A DNA stretch of 64,000 bases, taken from positions 1 through 64,000 of the forward strand of contig CAYZZI010000009.1 of the NCBI GenBank assembly GCA_964482795.1, in the 5' to 3' direction. Below the pieces are notes generated by a model. That model did no database searches and was not told the DNA's origin. It saw only the letters and a program-made list of their open reading frames with translations. This document shows positions 7,863 through 15,472 of the stretch, piece after piece; the first letter of the stretch is position 1; each line of letters opens with the position of its first letter. Source of the stretch: UBA965 sp964482795 (GTDB lineage: Bacteria; Chloroflexota; Chloroflexia; Chloroflexales; Roseiflexaceae). The position numbers and the translations under genes are program-made.

Positions 7863-10195
7863 CGATCAGCTCGTTTTTCAATACCGGTAAAATGCTGTGT
7901 TGCGCCATAATCTGGCAACGCACCCACCGCACCACGCGCCGTCAACAGCGTTGGTGCTGATCCAATCTTCTCGATGTACCCTGCACCAGCAACCAATACT
8001 ACTGCCGTTCCCGTGGGCAACGCATCATACGCTCCACGTACCGCAATAATTGCCGCCGCCGACAACGTACGCATCAATACCGCTGCATGCGAAAGCTCAG
8101 CACCAAGCTCAACTACCACGCCAGCACATCCCTGCACCGTGGCAATCCACTCCTGGCTAAATGAACGCACCACCACCACGGTTTGTGCTGCAACCATCCC
8201 AGTGGGTAGTGTTGCCCCTGCAAACGCCGGGCGCCAGACCACACCCGTCACATGCCCATCATTGATGCTACGCCCCTCAAGTATCGTCCGCATATCGTGT
8301 TCGACGCTATTCCAGCGCAATACATCATCAAATCGAAACAACGTAGGTGGTGCATCAAGCTTGGCATACTGTACCTGCTGCGCCTTACGGATTTCTAACA
8401 TGCCGCTGGGAACTCGCCAACCATTCATGGCACGCACAAATTCATCCGGACTCAATAGCCAAATGTCCATGGCATTCTGCAGATATCCGCGTTCAACAGC
8501 TCGCTCTGCATGATGCATCATCATCTTACGGGCGCGGTCAAAGATGCGCATCTGCAAAGTACGCATTCGATCGCGTTGCATCATCATCTTCTGCAACACC
8601 AGCCAAATTGGCCATGCGAAGACTCCTCGTACCGTGCGCCTTGTGACCGTGTGCGTGGTGGTCCCTTGCACCAAATGTTGAATAATCGGCTGACTCACTT
8701 CGCGGAAGCGCACCGATGCAATATCTTGTTCGTGGATGCCACGATACCCAAATCGCTCCATCAACTCTTCCCACATACCCACGTACGTACTGTCAACGGG
8801 CTGTTGACCACTCCGTAACTGCTCGACAAGTTCGGGATGTGCCTCAAGATAACGACGCAAGGGGATCATCTCCAGCAACAGTCGTCGATTCAACGACAGA
8901 TAGCGACTACTCCACTCCGCATATACCCGCTGTCGGCGCATCCATGATTCAATAGGACCAATCCATCGTCCTAATGCAAAATTAGCATGCTGCGTCGCCA
9001 CGATACATTCGTGTAGTACCATGACCAATTCGTCGAGTTCGCCTTTGTACTTTTGTAAACGCTGGTACAGCATCTGCAAACGACGCATCGTTTGCAACGG
9101 CCGAATCAACGAATCCCAGGTCAAATGAAGCATTCTCCATGCCTGGCGTATAATCCGCATACGATGCATTGGAATGGCCACCAATACCGCATCATTGAGG
9201 TCATTTGCCATATTCCCAGGCAACCCCCAACGACGCAACACGTCACCCATTATGCTGTAATTAAAGCGTACGCGCCCTGCAAACAACTCAACAAATCGCC
9301 GTTCGTCCCCAAGCCCACGATCAAACTGCTTGAAGTATCCAAAGAGATCAGCGTGCGCACCATCAAGCAATTGGGCCATAAAATACGACGGCAAGTTCGG
9401 CATCGCATCACGCCAATCACCTCCACCAAAGTGTTCGTTACGGCGGGGCGCATGCAGCACCGGGCGAATCTCAATAAGCCAGCATTGCTCGCCATCGTCA
9501 GCCCACTCAACCTCCCACTGCTGATCGCCAAAGACACGACGAATTTGGCGTAATAAGCGTTGCAATCGTTGCGAAAACGGCAAACTTGCTGTCGCTTCTT
9601 CACCCGCATAAATGCGTGGCAAACTCATCGCCATGCCGGTGACCAAGCCACGCGCTAAGCCGTCACCGCTACCAGCGACGTAATTAATCCAATCATCCTC
9701 AAATCCGCGTGCCACCAGCGCAATTCCAGCAAATTGTGGCTCAACCATACTCATGAGCAATATATCGGCACGCTTGCGCCCTTCGAGGTGTTGAACGGCA
9801 CTCCATATCGCACAAATGGCACGACTAAGACCCGATGGATCACGCCGATCGATGTGTAAACTCGTTGCATTGACCCCTTGCACCGCAAGTGGATAAGGAC
9901 GTTCGGTGGCGGTTAATGTGCGCACTGCAATACGTGGCGCCAATCCTGACAACGTGTTAAACAAACCCAACGCATCTATAAATAATCCTTCGTCACGCGG
10001 TATTACACGCTCTTGTTGCGTCGCCAATAAATCGAGGGCACGCACCGCCGTAAACCCCTCTTCGAGGATGACCATACTCTTGGGCACCGCAATACCTGCA
10101 CGGCTTGCCTGTGCCAGACGCACTCCTTTGTCGGCAACACCACGCATGATGAGTTGCCGTCGTTGTAATGGAATGATATACGGTGATTTGGCCAT
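7859..10195 (-). CDS. PEP synthase-like / rifampicin-phosphotransferase-like protein
   Basis: 778 residues. The N-terminal 300 or so residues are an ATP-grasp PPDK_N-type domain (ADKGVRLAQASRAGIAVPKS near the start; EVEWADDGEQCWLIEIRPV at its end). A long helical middle rich in Arg and Met follows. The C-terminal phosphohistidine swivel domain has GAELSHAAVLMR with the mobile His at about residue 700. The PEP/pyruvate-binding TIM barrel of true PEP synthase is missing, so the order (ATP-grasp, middle, His domain) is that of rifampicin phosphotransferases and related dikinases. The glycine-rich GGKG start motif has become ADKG. First gene of a two-gene leftward unit with the acyltransferase. 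Substrate not predictable here. Confidence 0.75.
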   Translation of the reverse strand: MAKSPYIIPLQRRQLIMRGVADKGVRLAQASRAGIAVPKSMVILEEGFTAVRALDLLATQQERVIPRDEGLFIDALGLFNTLSGLAPRIAVRTLTATERPYPLAVQGVNATSLHIDRRDPSGLSRAICAIWSAVQHLEGRKRADILLMSMVEPQFAGIALVARGFEDDWINYVAGSGDGLARGLVTGMAMSLPRIYAGEEATASLPFSQRLQRLLRQIRRVFGDQQWEVEWADDGEQCWLIEIRPVLHAPRRNEHFGGGDWRDAMPNLPSYFMAQLLDGAHADLFGYFKQFDRGLGDERRFVELFAGRVRFNYSIMGDVLRRWGLPGNMANDLNDAVLVAIPMHRMRIIRQAWRMLHLTWDSLIRPLQTMRRLQMLYQRLQKYKGELDELVMVLHECIVATQHANFALGRWIGPIESWMRRQRVYAEWSSRYLSLNRRLLLEMIPLRRYLEAHPELVEQLRSGQQPVDSTYVGMWEELMERFGYRGIHEQDIASVRFREVSQPIIQHLVQGTTTHTVTRRTVRGVFAWPIWLVLQKMMMQRDRMRTLQMRIFDRARKMMMHHAERAVERGYLQNAMDIWLLSPDEFVRAMNGWRVPSGMLEIRKAQQVQYAKLDAPPTLFRFDDVLRWNSVEHDMRTILEGRSINDGHVTGVVWRPAFAGATLPTGMVAAQTVVVVRSFSQEWIATVQGCAGVVVELGAELSHAAVLMRTLSAAAIIAVRGAYDALPTGTAVVLVAGAGYIEKIGSAPTLLTARGAVGALPDYGATQHFTGIEKRADR

Positions 10196-10293
10196 GCCCG
10201 TGTCAATCTACCTCTACACTCACACATTGCACTACATGCATATGTCTACTACGGATTATAATACAGTTAGCCCTGCCTTTCTACGGTGAATTC

Positions 10294-10671
10294 ATGACAC
10301 CTCCTCAATACCGTGGCCTCGCGCTCCTCTATCTCTTCTGGACCATCGCCTTGTGTAGTCGTGCCATCTGGCAATACATGACCCGCGACGGCAATCTGAT
10401 ACCAACCCATCTCTCACTCATTGCCGGCATCATCTATGCGGCCATCGTCGTCTGGGCCTGGCGCGGACAACGTACACCACTCATCATCGGCTTGATTGCC
10501 GAAATCGCCGGCGTCTTCCTCGTCAGTGGCGTCGAATTTCTTTGGCCACTCCCATACGCCAGCGCTTGGTCTCACGGTGGAGCCGGCTATCTCTACATGC
10601 CATTACTTCTCCCAGTAATCGGCCTCGCTCACCTGCTACGGCATCCAGTACAACAACTTGACAATCAGTAA
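10294..10671 (+). CDS. Small integral membrane protein, unknown function
   Basis: 125 residues with three to four predicted membrane helices (GLALLYLFWTIALCS, LSLIAGIIYAAIVVWAW, IIGLIAEIAGVFLVSG, YMPLLLPVIGLAHLL). I do not recognise a family. ATG 10294 has GGTGA 6 bases upstream; the frame is open from 10183 but the extra residues look non-coding. TATAAT at 10257-10262 may be its -10. It is divergent from the PEP-synthase-like gene. Confidence 0.7.
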   Translation: MTPPQYRGLALLYLFWTIALCSRAIWQYMTRDGNLIPTHLSLIAGIIYAAIVVWAWRGQRTPLIIGLIAEIAGVFLVSGVEFLWPLPYASAWSHGGAGYLYMPLLLPVIGLAHLLRHPVQQLDNQ

Positions 10672-10722
10672 GTGCCTCATCTATACTGGCAGTAGTTTTG
10701 TACTCCCTGCTTTGGAGTCATC

Positions 10723-10794
10723 GTGATTCGTACATCGCTACGCTCGCTACAGCTACTCCGCCAACCCACGCTCCTACGTGGGGTTGACGCGTGA
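10723..10794 (+). CDS. Leucine-rich leader peptide controlling leuS
   Basis: A 23-residue reading frame beginning GTG with GGAG (10714-10717) about 5 bases upstream. It carries six Leu codons (CTA 10738, CTA 10747, CTA 10753, CTC 10756, CTC 10771, CTA 10774), 26 percent of the peptide. The last two lie in the loop of a hairpin (10762-10770 with 10777-10786). The GGAG can pair with ACTCC at 10702-10706. A U-tailed terminator follows 38 bases after the stop, just before leuS. Leader peptide, alternative hairpins and terminator ahead of an aminoacyl-tRNA synthetase gene are the elements of ribosome-mediated attenuation, known for amino-acid operons. The regulatory role is inferred. Confidence 0.75.
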   Translation: MIRTSLRSLQLLRQPTLLRGVDA

Positions 10795-10795
10795 T

Positions 10796-10861
10796 GCGGT
10801 AGGGACGCCGAGCGCCTGCACCAGGACTTGTACCTCTCCCGCAGTTCGGGAGAGGTTTTTT
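10796..10861 (+). terminator. leuS attenuator: intrinsic terminator with candidate antiterminator
   Basis: Nine-bp stem (10833-10841 with 10847-10855), loop CAGTT, then six T (10856-10861), ending 18 bases before the leuS start. GCGGTAGGG (10796-10804) can pair at 8 of 9 positions with CTCTCCCGC (10834-10842) and so occupy the 5' arm of the terminator. Pairings found by eye, not by folding. Confidence 0.75.
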
Positions 10862-10879
10862 GTGATTGAGGAGCCAACC

Positions 10880-13534
10880 ATGTCAGAGCACAAGCGCGAT
10901 CGATTTGATCCGTCCATTGAGGCCAAATGGCGCGAGTTTTGGGCCAAAGAAGGCATTTTCAATGCCGGTCGGCGCCCACACGCCCCCCATCGCTATATCC
11001 TTGAGATGTTCCCATACCCGAGCGGTGATTTGCACATCGGCCACCTCAAAAACTACGTCATCGGCGACGTCTTAACCCGCTTTTACGTCTCACGCGGCTA
11101 TGACGTCATGCATCCATTCGGTTGGGATGCGTTCGGCCTGCCTGCCGAAAACGCCGCCATCAAACGTGGCATTAACCCGGCTGATTGGACCAACGCCAAC
11201 ATCCAAGAATCCAAGAACTCACTCAATATCGCTGGTATCATGTACGACTGGAGCACCGAACTCGCCACCTGTAAGCCCGATTACTACAAGTGGACCCAAT
11301 GGCTCTTCCAGCTCCTCTACAAACGTGGCCTCGCCTATCGCGCCAAATCACTGGTCAACTGGGACCCGGTCGATCAAACCGTGCTCGCCAACGAGCAGGT
11401 CGACAGTGAGGGACGGAGCTGGCGCAGCGGTGCCAAAGTCGAGAAGCGCGAGCTCGAGCAGTGGTACTTCAAAATCACCGCCTACGCCGAGCGCTTGCTC
11501 CAAGACCTCGACAAACTCACCGATTGGCCCGAGCAAGTCAAGACCATGCAACGCAACTGGATCGGCAAAAGCGAAGGCGCCGAAGTCACATTCGCCAGCC
11601 CCGCCGGCGACTTGGTCGTCTTCACCACCCGCCCTGACACCTTGTGGGGCGCAACCTTCATGGTACTTGCGCCTGAACACCCATATGTCACACAGCTGAC
11701 CGCTGCTCACAAAAAAGCCGAGGTCGATGCCTATATCGCCAAGGCCAAACTCACCAAAGAAATCGACCGCACCAGCACTGCCCGTGAGAAAAGCGGCGTC
11801 TTCTTGGGCAGTTACGCCACCAACCCCGTCAACGGCGCCCAAATCCCCATCTGGATTGCCGATTACGTCTTGATGGGCTACGGCACTGGCGCCATCATGG
11901 CCGTGCCCGCCCACGACGAGCGTGACTTCGCATTCGCCCGACAATTCGGTCTCGACATCGTGGTCGTGGTCCAACCTGATGGCCAACAACTCGACGGCAA
12001 GACGATGACCGAGGCCTGGCCGGGCGAGGGCAGCATGGTCAATTCTGGACCGCTCAACGGCATTCCCGCCGGCAAAGGTGAAGGCCAAAGTGTTAAAGCA
12101 GCCATCAAATGGCTTGAATCACACGCCAAAGGCAAAGGCACCATCACCTATCGCCTGCGCGACTGGTTGATTAGCCGCCAGCGCTACTGGGGTGCACCCA
12201 TCCCCATGCTCCATCTCGAAGATGGGTCGATTGTGCCTGATCCACGTTTGCCCATCGAGCTGCCACAAGTCGAGGATTACCTGCCCAAAGGCAAGTCACC
12301 GTTGGCCGCCGCCACCGATTGGGTCAACACGGTCGATCCCGTCAGCGGCAAGCCGGCCAAGCGTGACACCGATACCATGGATACGTTCGTTGACTCATCG
12401 TGGTACTTCTTGCGCTTTGCTGACGCCCAAAACGCCGACGAAATATTCGCCAAAGAGAAGATTAGCCGCTGGATGCCCGTCCATCAGTACATCGGCGGCA
12501 TCGAGCATGCCATTTTGCACCTGCTTTACTCGCGCTTCATCACCAAGGTCCTCTACGACGAGGGACTCGTGCCCAATGACGAACCATTCGATGCACTCTT
12601 CACTCAAGGAATGGTCCAACGTCGTGTGCGCACAGCAGTAACGTACACTGCCGCCGGCATCACGTTCCCCGAGGAGCTCCGCCGCAAAATCGAGTTGCCA
12701 GCCGGCGTAGTTGCGGTTGACGGTGCGCGGACTGCACTCAAACAACACGGATACACACTCGAGGGTGATGCTAATCAAGGTTTCGAGGCCGTCAGTGGCC
12801 CAGTCACCATGTCAAAGAGTGCCGGCAACGGCATCCCGGTCGGCCCGTTTGTACGTCAATACGGCTCAGACGTAGCCCGCATCGTCGTGCTGTTTGCGGC
12901 CCCACCCGAGAACAGCATGGAGTGGACAGATGAGGGCGTCGCCGGTGCCCAACGCTTCCTCAATCGCATCATGGCGCTCTTCATGACCGAGCGCGACAGC
13001 GTTGCCGCCCACATACCAGGCAGTGTCACCACCGCTACTATTGCTGATCATGAGCGTGACTTGTGGCGGGCTTTGCACATCGCCATCCGCAAAATCTCAC
13101 AAGACACCGACGCTTTCCGCTTCAACACCGCCATCGCTGCCATGATGGAGCTCCTTAACGAGGTACAACGCTACCGCAGCGAGCACCCCATTGGCCTGGT
13201 CTACTACGAGGTGGCACATACATTCACCCGCTTGCTCAGTCCGTTTGCACCACACCTCGCCGAGGAGTTGCACGCCGCCTTTGGTGGCAACGGTAGCGTC
13301 TATGACGCCGGTTGGCCCGTGTGGGACGAGGCCGCCCTGCTGGTCAGTGAAATCGAAGTAGTCGTGCAGGTCAACAGCAAAGTCCGCGGTCGCATCATGG
13401 TCCCCGCAGCCGCAGATGCCGCCCAAATCGAAGAGTGGGCCCGCAACAGTCCCCGCATCCGCGAACTTATCGGCGATGCCACCATCCGCAAGGTTATCAT
13501 CGTCCCCGGCAAACTGGTCAACTTCGTCGTTTAG
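10880..13534 (+). CDS. leuS: Leucyl-tRNA synthetase
   Basis: 884 residues, class Ia synthetase that charges tRNA-Leu. The HIGH motif is in YPSGDLHIGHLKNYVIGDV. A CP1 editing domain follows (VVFTTRPDTLWGATFMVLAPEH; GTGAIMAVPAHDERDF). The second signature reads TMSKS (Thr643 to Ser647) instead of KMSKS, keeping the second Lys646 that contacts the adenylate. ATG 10880 has GAGGAG 6-7 bases upstream, placed after the leader terminator; the frame is open upstream through the terminator but no start there has a ribosome binding site. Expression is probably controlled by the leucine-rich leader. A 16-bp hairpin follows the stop. Confidence 0.97.
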   Translation: MSEHKRDRFDPSIEAKWREFWAKEGIFNAGRRPHAPHRYILEMFPYPSGDLHIGHLKNYVIGDVLTRFYVSRGYDVMHPFGWDAFGLPAENAAIKRGINPADWTNANIQESKNSLNIAGIMYDWSTELATCKPDYYKWTQWLFQLLYKRGLAYRAKSLVNWDPVDQTVLANEQVDSEGRSWRSGAKVEKRELEQWYFKITAYAERLLQDLDKLTDWPEQVKTMQRNWIGKSEGAEVTFASPAGDLVVFTTRPDTLWGATFMVLAPEHPYVTQLTAAHKKAEVDAYIAKAKLTKEIDRTSTAREKSGVFLGSYATNPVNGAQIPIWIADYVLMGYGTGAIMAVPAHDERDFAFARQFGLDIVVVVQPDGQQLDGKTMTEAWPGEGSMVNSGPLNGIPAGKGEGQSVKAAIKWLESHAKGKGTITYRLRDWLISRQRYWGAPIPMLHLEDGSIVPDPRLPIELPQVEDYLPKGKSPLAAATDWVNTVDPVSGKPAKRDTDTMDTFVDSSWYFLRFADAQNADEIFAKEKISRWMPVHQYIGGIEHAILHLLYSRFITKVLYDEGLVPNDEPFDALFTQGMVQRRVRTAVTYTAAGITFPEELRRKIELPAGVVAVDGARTALKQHGYTLEGDANQGFEAVSGPVTMSKSAGNGIPVGPFVRQYGSDVARIVVLFAAPPENSMEWTDEGVAGAQRFLNRIMALFMTERDSVAAHIPGSVTTATIADHERDLWRALHIAIRKISQDTDAFRFNTAIAAMMELLNEVQRYRSEHPIGLVYYEVAHTFTRLLSPFAPHLAEELHAAFGGNGSVYDAGWPVWDEAALLVSEIEVVVQVNSKVRGRIMVPAAADAAQIEEWARNSPRIRELIGDATIRKVIIVPGKLVNFVV

Positions 13535-13540
13535 TACATC

Positions 13541-13575
13541 CATGCCTCCTGTGGTGGTTCACCACAGGAGGCATG
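13541..13575 (+). terminator. 16-bp perfect hairpin after leuS, no U-tract
   Basis: Perfect inverted repeat (13541-13556 with 13560-13575), loop GTT, no T run after it. The 3' arm contains AGGAGG and an ATG, so it may also limit translation initiation at 13573, an in-frame upstream start of the ACT-domain gene. Confidence 0.7.
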
Positions 13576-13593
13576 AATCAGAGGCCTCGCGCC

Positions 13594-13971
13594 ATGCTCA
13601 CACTGCACCTATTGCCTGACACCTATGCCATCTGGCAACTCCCTGCCGACGCAGAGACACCTTGCATCCCCGCTGAGCGCTTTCATTGTGTCATTCGTAC
13701 TTCCGACGAGCTCTCAGGCGTCTGTCCCACCGACGCAGTCCCCTCTCACGCGACCGTTGACGACGATTGGCGCTGTTTGCAATTCATCGGACCGTTCGAC
13801 TTGACGCTGACAGGGATCATGGTCCAGGTGGCACAGCCCCTTGCACATGCCGGCGTGCCGATTTTTACACTTGCGACCTACAACACCGACTACATCCTTG
13901 TGCCTCATGCACGGCTCGACCACGCGCTCGCCGCACTGCGCAACGCCAACATCACCGTACGAACCATATAA
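13594..13971 (+). CDS. ACT-domain (CASTOR/ACT_7-like) protein
   Basis: 125 residues. An N-terminal module (MLTLHLLPDTYAIWQLPADA) precedes an ACT-like module with WRCLQFIGPFDLTLTGIM, AGVPIFTLATYNTDYILV and ALAALRNANI, the pattern of the small stand-alone ACT_7/CASTOR family that binds amino acids or related ligands. ATG 13594 is favoured (AGAGG 9 bases upstream, family-like N-terminus); an in-frame ATG at 13573 lies in the 3' arm of the leuS hairpin. It lies 59 bases after leuS, so an amino-acid-sensing role is attractive but only inferred. Confidence 0.8.
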   Translation: MLTLHLLPDTYAIWQLPADAETPCIPAERFHCVIRTSDELSGVCPTDAVPSHATVDDDWRCLQFIGPFDLTLTGIMVQVAQPLAHAGVPIFTLATYNTDYILVPHARLDHALAALRNANITVRTI

Positions 13972-13995
13972 GCAACTTCGTCGAGGAGCACACCC

Positions 13996-14760
13996 ATGCG
14001 TCCAGCCCAGAGCCATTTCGCCAACGTCGCCAATCAATATGCCTCGTTTCGACCGACGTATGACCCTGAGCTGTTGCGTGGCTTGGTCTCGCTGACCGGT
14101 TACCACACGCCTGCGCCGATTGTGGCGCTTGACATCGCCGCCGGTAGCGGCCAAGCTACCATGCACCTCGCCGAATACGCCCAGACGGTCTTTGCCAGCG
14201 ATCTCGCCCTCAGTCAAATCGCCAGCATGCCGTACCACCCACGCATCCATCGCTATGTGGCCCGTGCCGAATCAAGTGGCTTGCCCGATCATTCAATTGA
14301 TCTCATAACGGTCGCACAAGCCATGCACTGGTTTGACGTAGATGCTTTTCATCAAGAGGTACACCGCATCCTCAAACCGAACGGCATCATCGCCGTATGG
14401 ACGTATGCGTTGCTCAGTGCAACTCCTGCTCTGACCGATGTCATTCATCAGCTCTACCGGCATACCACGCCGTGGTGGCCCGCCGATCGCGTCCATGTTG
14501 ACAATCGCTACGCCAATCTTGCCTTCCCCTATCGACGGATCGACTTCACCCCACCACCCATGATTATGCAGTACACCCTTGAACAATTGCTCGGCTATCT
14601 GCGCACGTGGTCCGGTGTGCAACGCTACCAGAAGGATCAAGGACACGATGCAGTGGCGCTATATATCGATGCATTCACCGCAGCTTGGCCAGGGGCTCCG
14701 ACGAATCCGATACCATTCACGTTCGATATGAGCATCCTGGTCGGCACTCCTCGTGCCTAA
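13996..14760 (+). CDS. Class I SAM-dependent methyltransferase
   Basis: 254 residues. SAM motif I is in VALDIAAGSGQATMHLA, the acidic residue after beta-2 in VFASDLALSQI, and the post-I region has LPDHSIDLITVAQAMHWFDVDAFHQEVHRILKPNG, typical of the Methyltransf_11 group that includes trans-aconitate and small-molecule methyltransferases. GAGGAG lies 8 bases before ATG 13996. It is 24 bases after the ACT-domain gene, so the two are probably co-transcribed. Substrate unknown. Confidence 0.88.
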   Translation: MRPAQSHFANVANQYASFRPTYDPELLRGLVSLTGYHTPAPIVALDIAAGSGQATMHLAEYAQTVFASDLALSQIASMPYHPRIHRYVARAESSGLPDHSIDLITVAQAMHWFDVDAFHQEVHRILKPNGIIAVWTYALLSATPALTDVIHQLYRHTTPWWPADRVHVDNRYANLAFPYRRIDFTPPPMIMQYTLEQLLGYLRTWSGVQRYQKDQGHDAVALYIDAFTAAWPGAPTNPIPFTFDMSILVGTPRA

Positions 14761-14781
14761 TTGTAGTGTTTAGGCTTTTTT
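14755..14781 (+). terminator. Intrinsic terminator after the methyltransferase
   Basis: GCCTAA (14755-14760) pairs with TTAGGC (14770-14775), followed by six T. The 5' arm includes the stop codon. Confidence 0.75.
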
Positions 14782-14837
14782 ATGCATTGCAATGCGGTTT
14801 ATTCGCAAATAAATAATGGCAAAATCATTCTGTGCAA

Positions 14838-14908
14838 GTGAATTTTACTATTCGCATTCACCCAAAAAGTATGCTACTATAGTGAGTAGAAATTCACCCA
14901 AACGTATG
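14838..14908 (+). promoter_or_regulatory. GNAT gene promoter region with ATTCAC repeats
   Basis: TACTAT (14875-14880) with TG makes an extended -10. It is flanked by two near-identical copies of ATTCACCCAAA-GTATG (14856-14873 and 14892-14908), and the first copy forms an inverted repeat with GTGAAT at 14838-14843. Layout suggests an operator; regulator unknown. Confidence 0.45.
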
Positions 14909-14928
14909 AAGACACGGTGGAGCGGTGC

Positions 14929-15468
14929 ATGTCTGCCAAACCAGAGTCGGCGTTAAATTTTGCCAATTTATCAATGCATCGCATTCGTATCATGGACATT
15001 TCCACAGCACAGGCCTTGCTTGAGGATTGTGCTGCGACACTCCGCGTCCGATACGGCATGGGGCAGTGGGGGATTGCCACCACAGCACGTCAAATCGAGC
15101 GCACAATGGTCGATCGGCAAGTCATGCTGGTGCATTATCTTGGGGTATGTGTGGCCACCTTCACTGTGATGCGCACACCACCAAGTTGGTACCCACTCGA
15201 TCGATTCAGCCAGCCTGCTGCCAAAGCGACGTATCTGACGAATGTATGTGTGATGCCATCGTTCCAAGGACGCGGTGTTGGTCGTTGGTGCATAGGTCGT
15301 GCCTGTGAAATTGCCGTTCGCCAAGGTGCAACCACACTTCGGAGCGACGTTTACACCGAAATAACCGAAGCAGTACACTTCGCCCACAACGTCGGCTTTA
15401 CGTGGTGCGCCGAGGTTATGTACGCAAACCACAGCCACTGGCTCTGCGAAATCCCCGTGACACAATAA
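14929..15468 (+). CDS. GNAT-family N-acetyltransferase
   Basis: 179 residues from ATG 14929. Motif A of the GNAT fold is present (LTNVCVMPSFQGRGVGRWCIGRACEIA, with Q-x-x-G-x-G for acetyl-CoA), then HFAHNVGFTW. GNAT proteins transfer acetyl from acetyl-CoA to an amine. An in-frame GTG at 14917 and later ATG codons are possible starts; GGAG about 6 bases upstream favours 14929. It converges on the GT87 gene with a 4-base gap. Substrate unknown. Confidence 0.85.
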   Translation: MSAKPESALNFANLSMHRIRIMDISTAQALLEDCAATLRVRYGMGQWGIATTARQIERTMVDRQVMLVHYLGVCVATFTVMRTPPSWYPLDRFSQPAAKATYLTNVCVMPSFQGRGVGRWCIGRACEIAVRQGATTLRSDVYTEITEAVHFAHNVGFTWCAEVMYANHSHWLCEIPVTQ

Positions 15469-15472
15469 CCAA

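Noticed and set aside
7859..10195. Rifampicin phosphotransferase (drug-resistance gene)
   Set aside because: Domain order is similar, but the glycine-rich motif differs and the context (membrane acyltransferase) gives no support for drug resistance.
10680..10880. T-box riboswitch upstream of leuS
   Set aside because: No AGGGTGGNACCGCG-type element and no specifier loop; the leader peptide explains the region better.
11348..12088. Antisense frame of 246 codons opposite leuS
   Set aside because: Gly/Asp-rich shadow of leuS codons, no ribosome binding site or motif.
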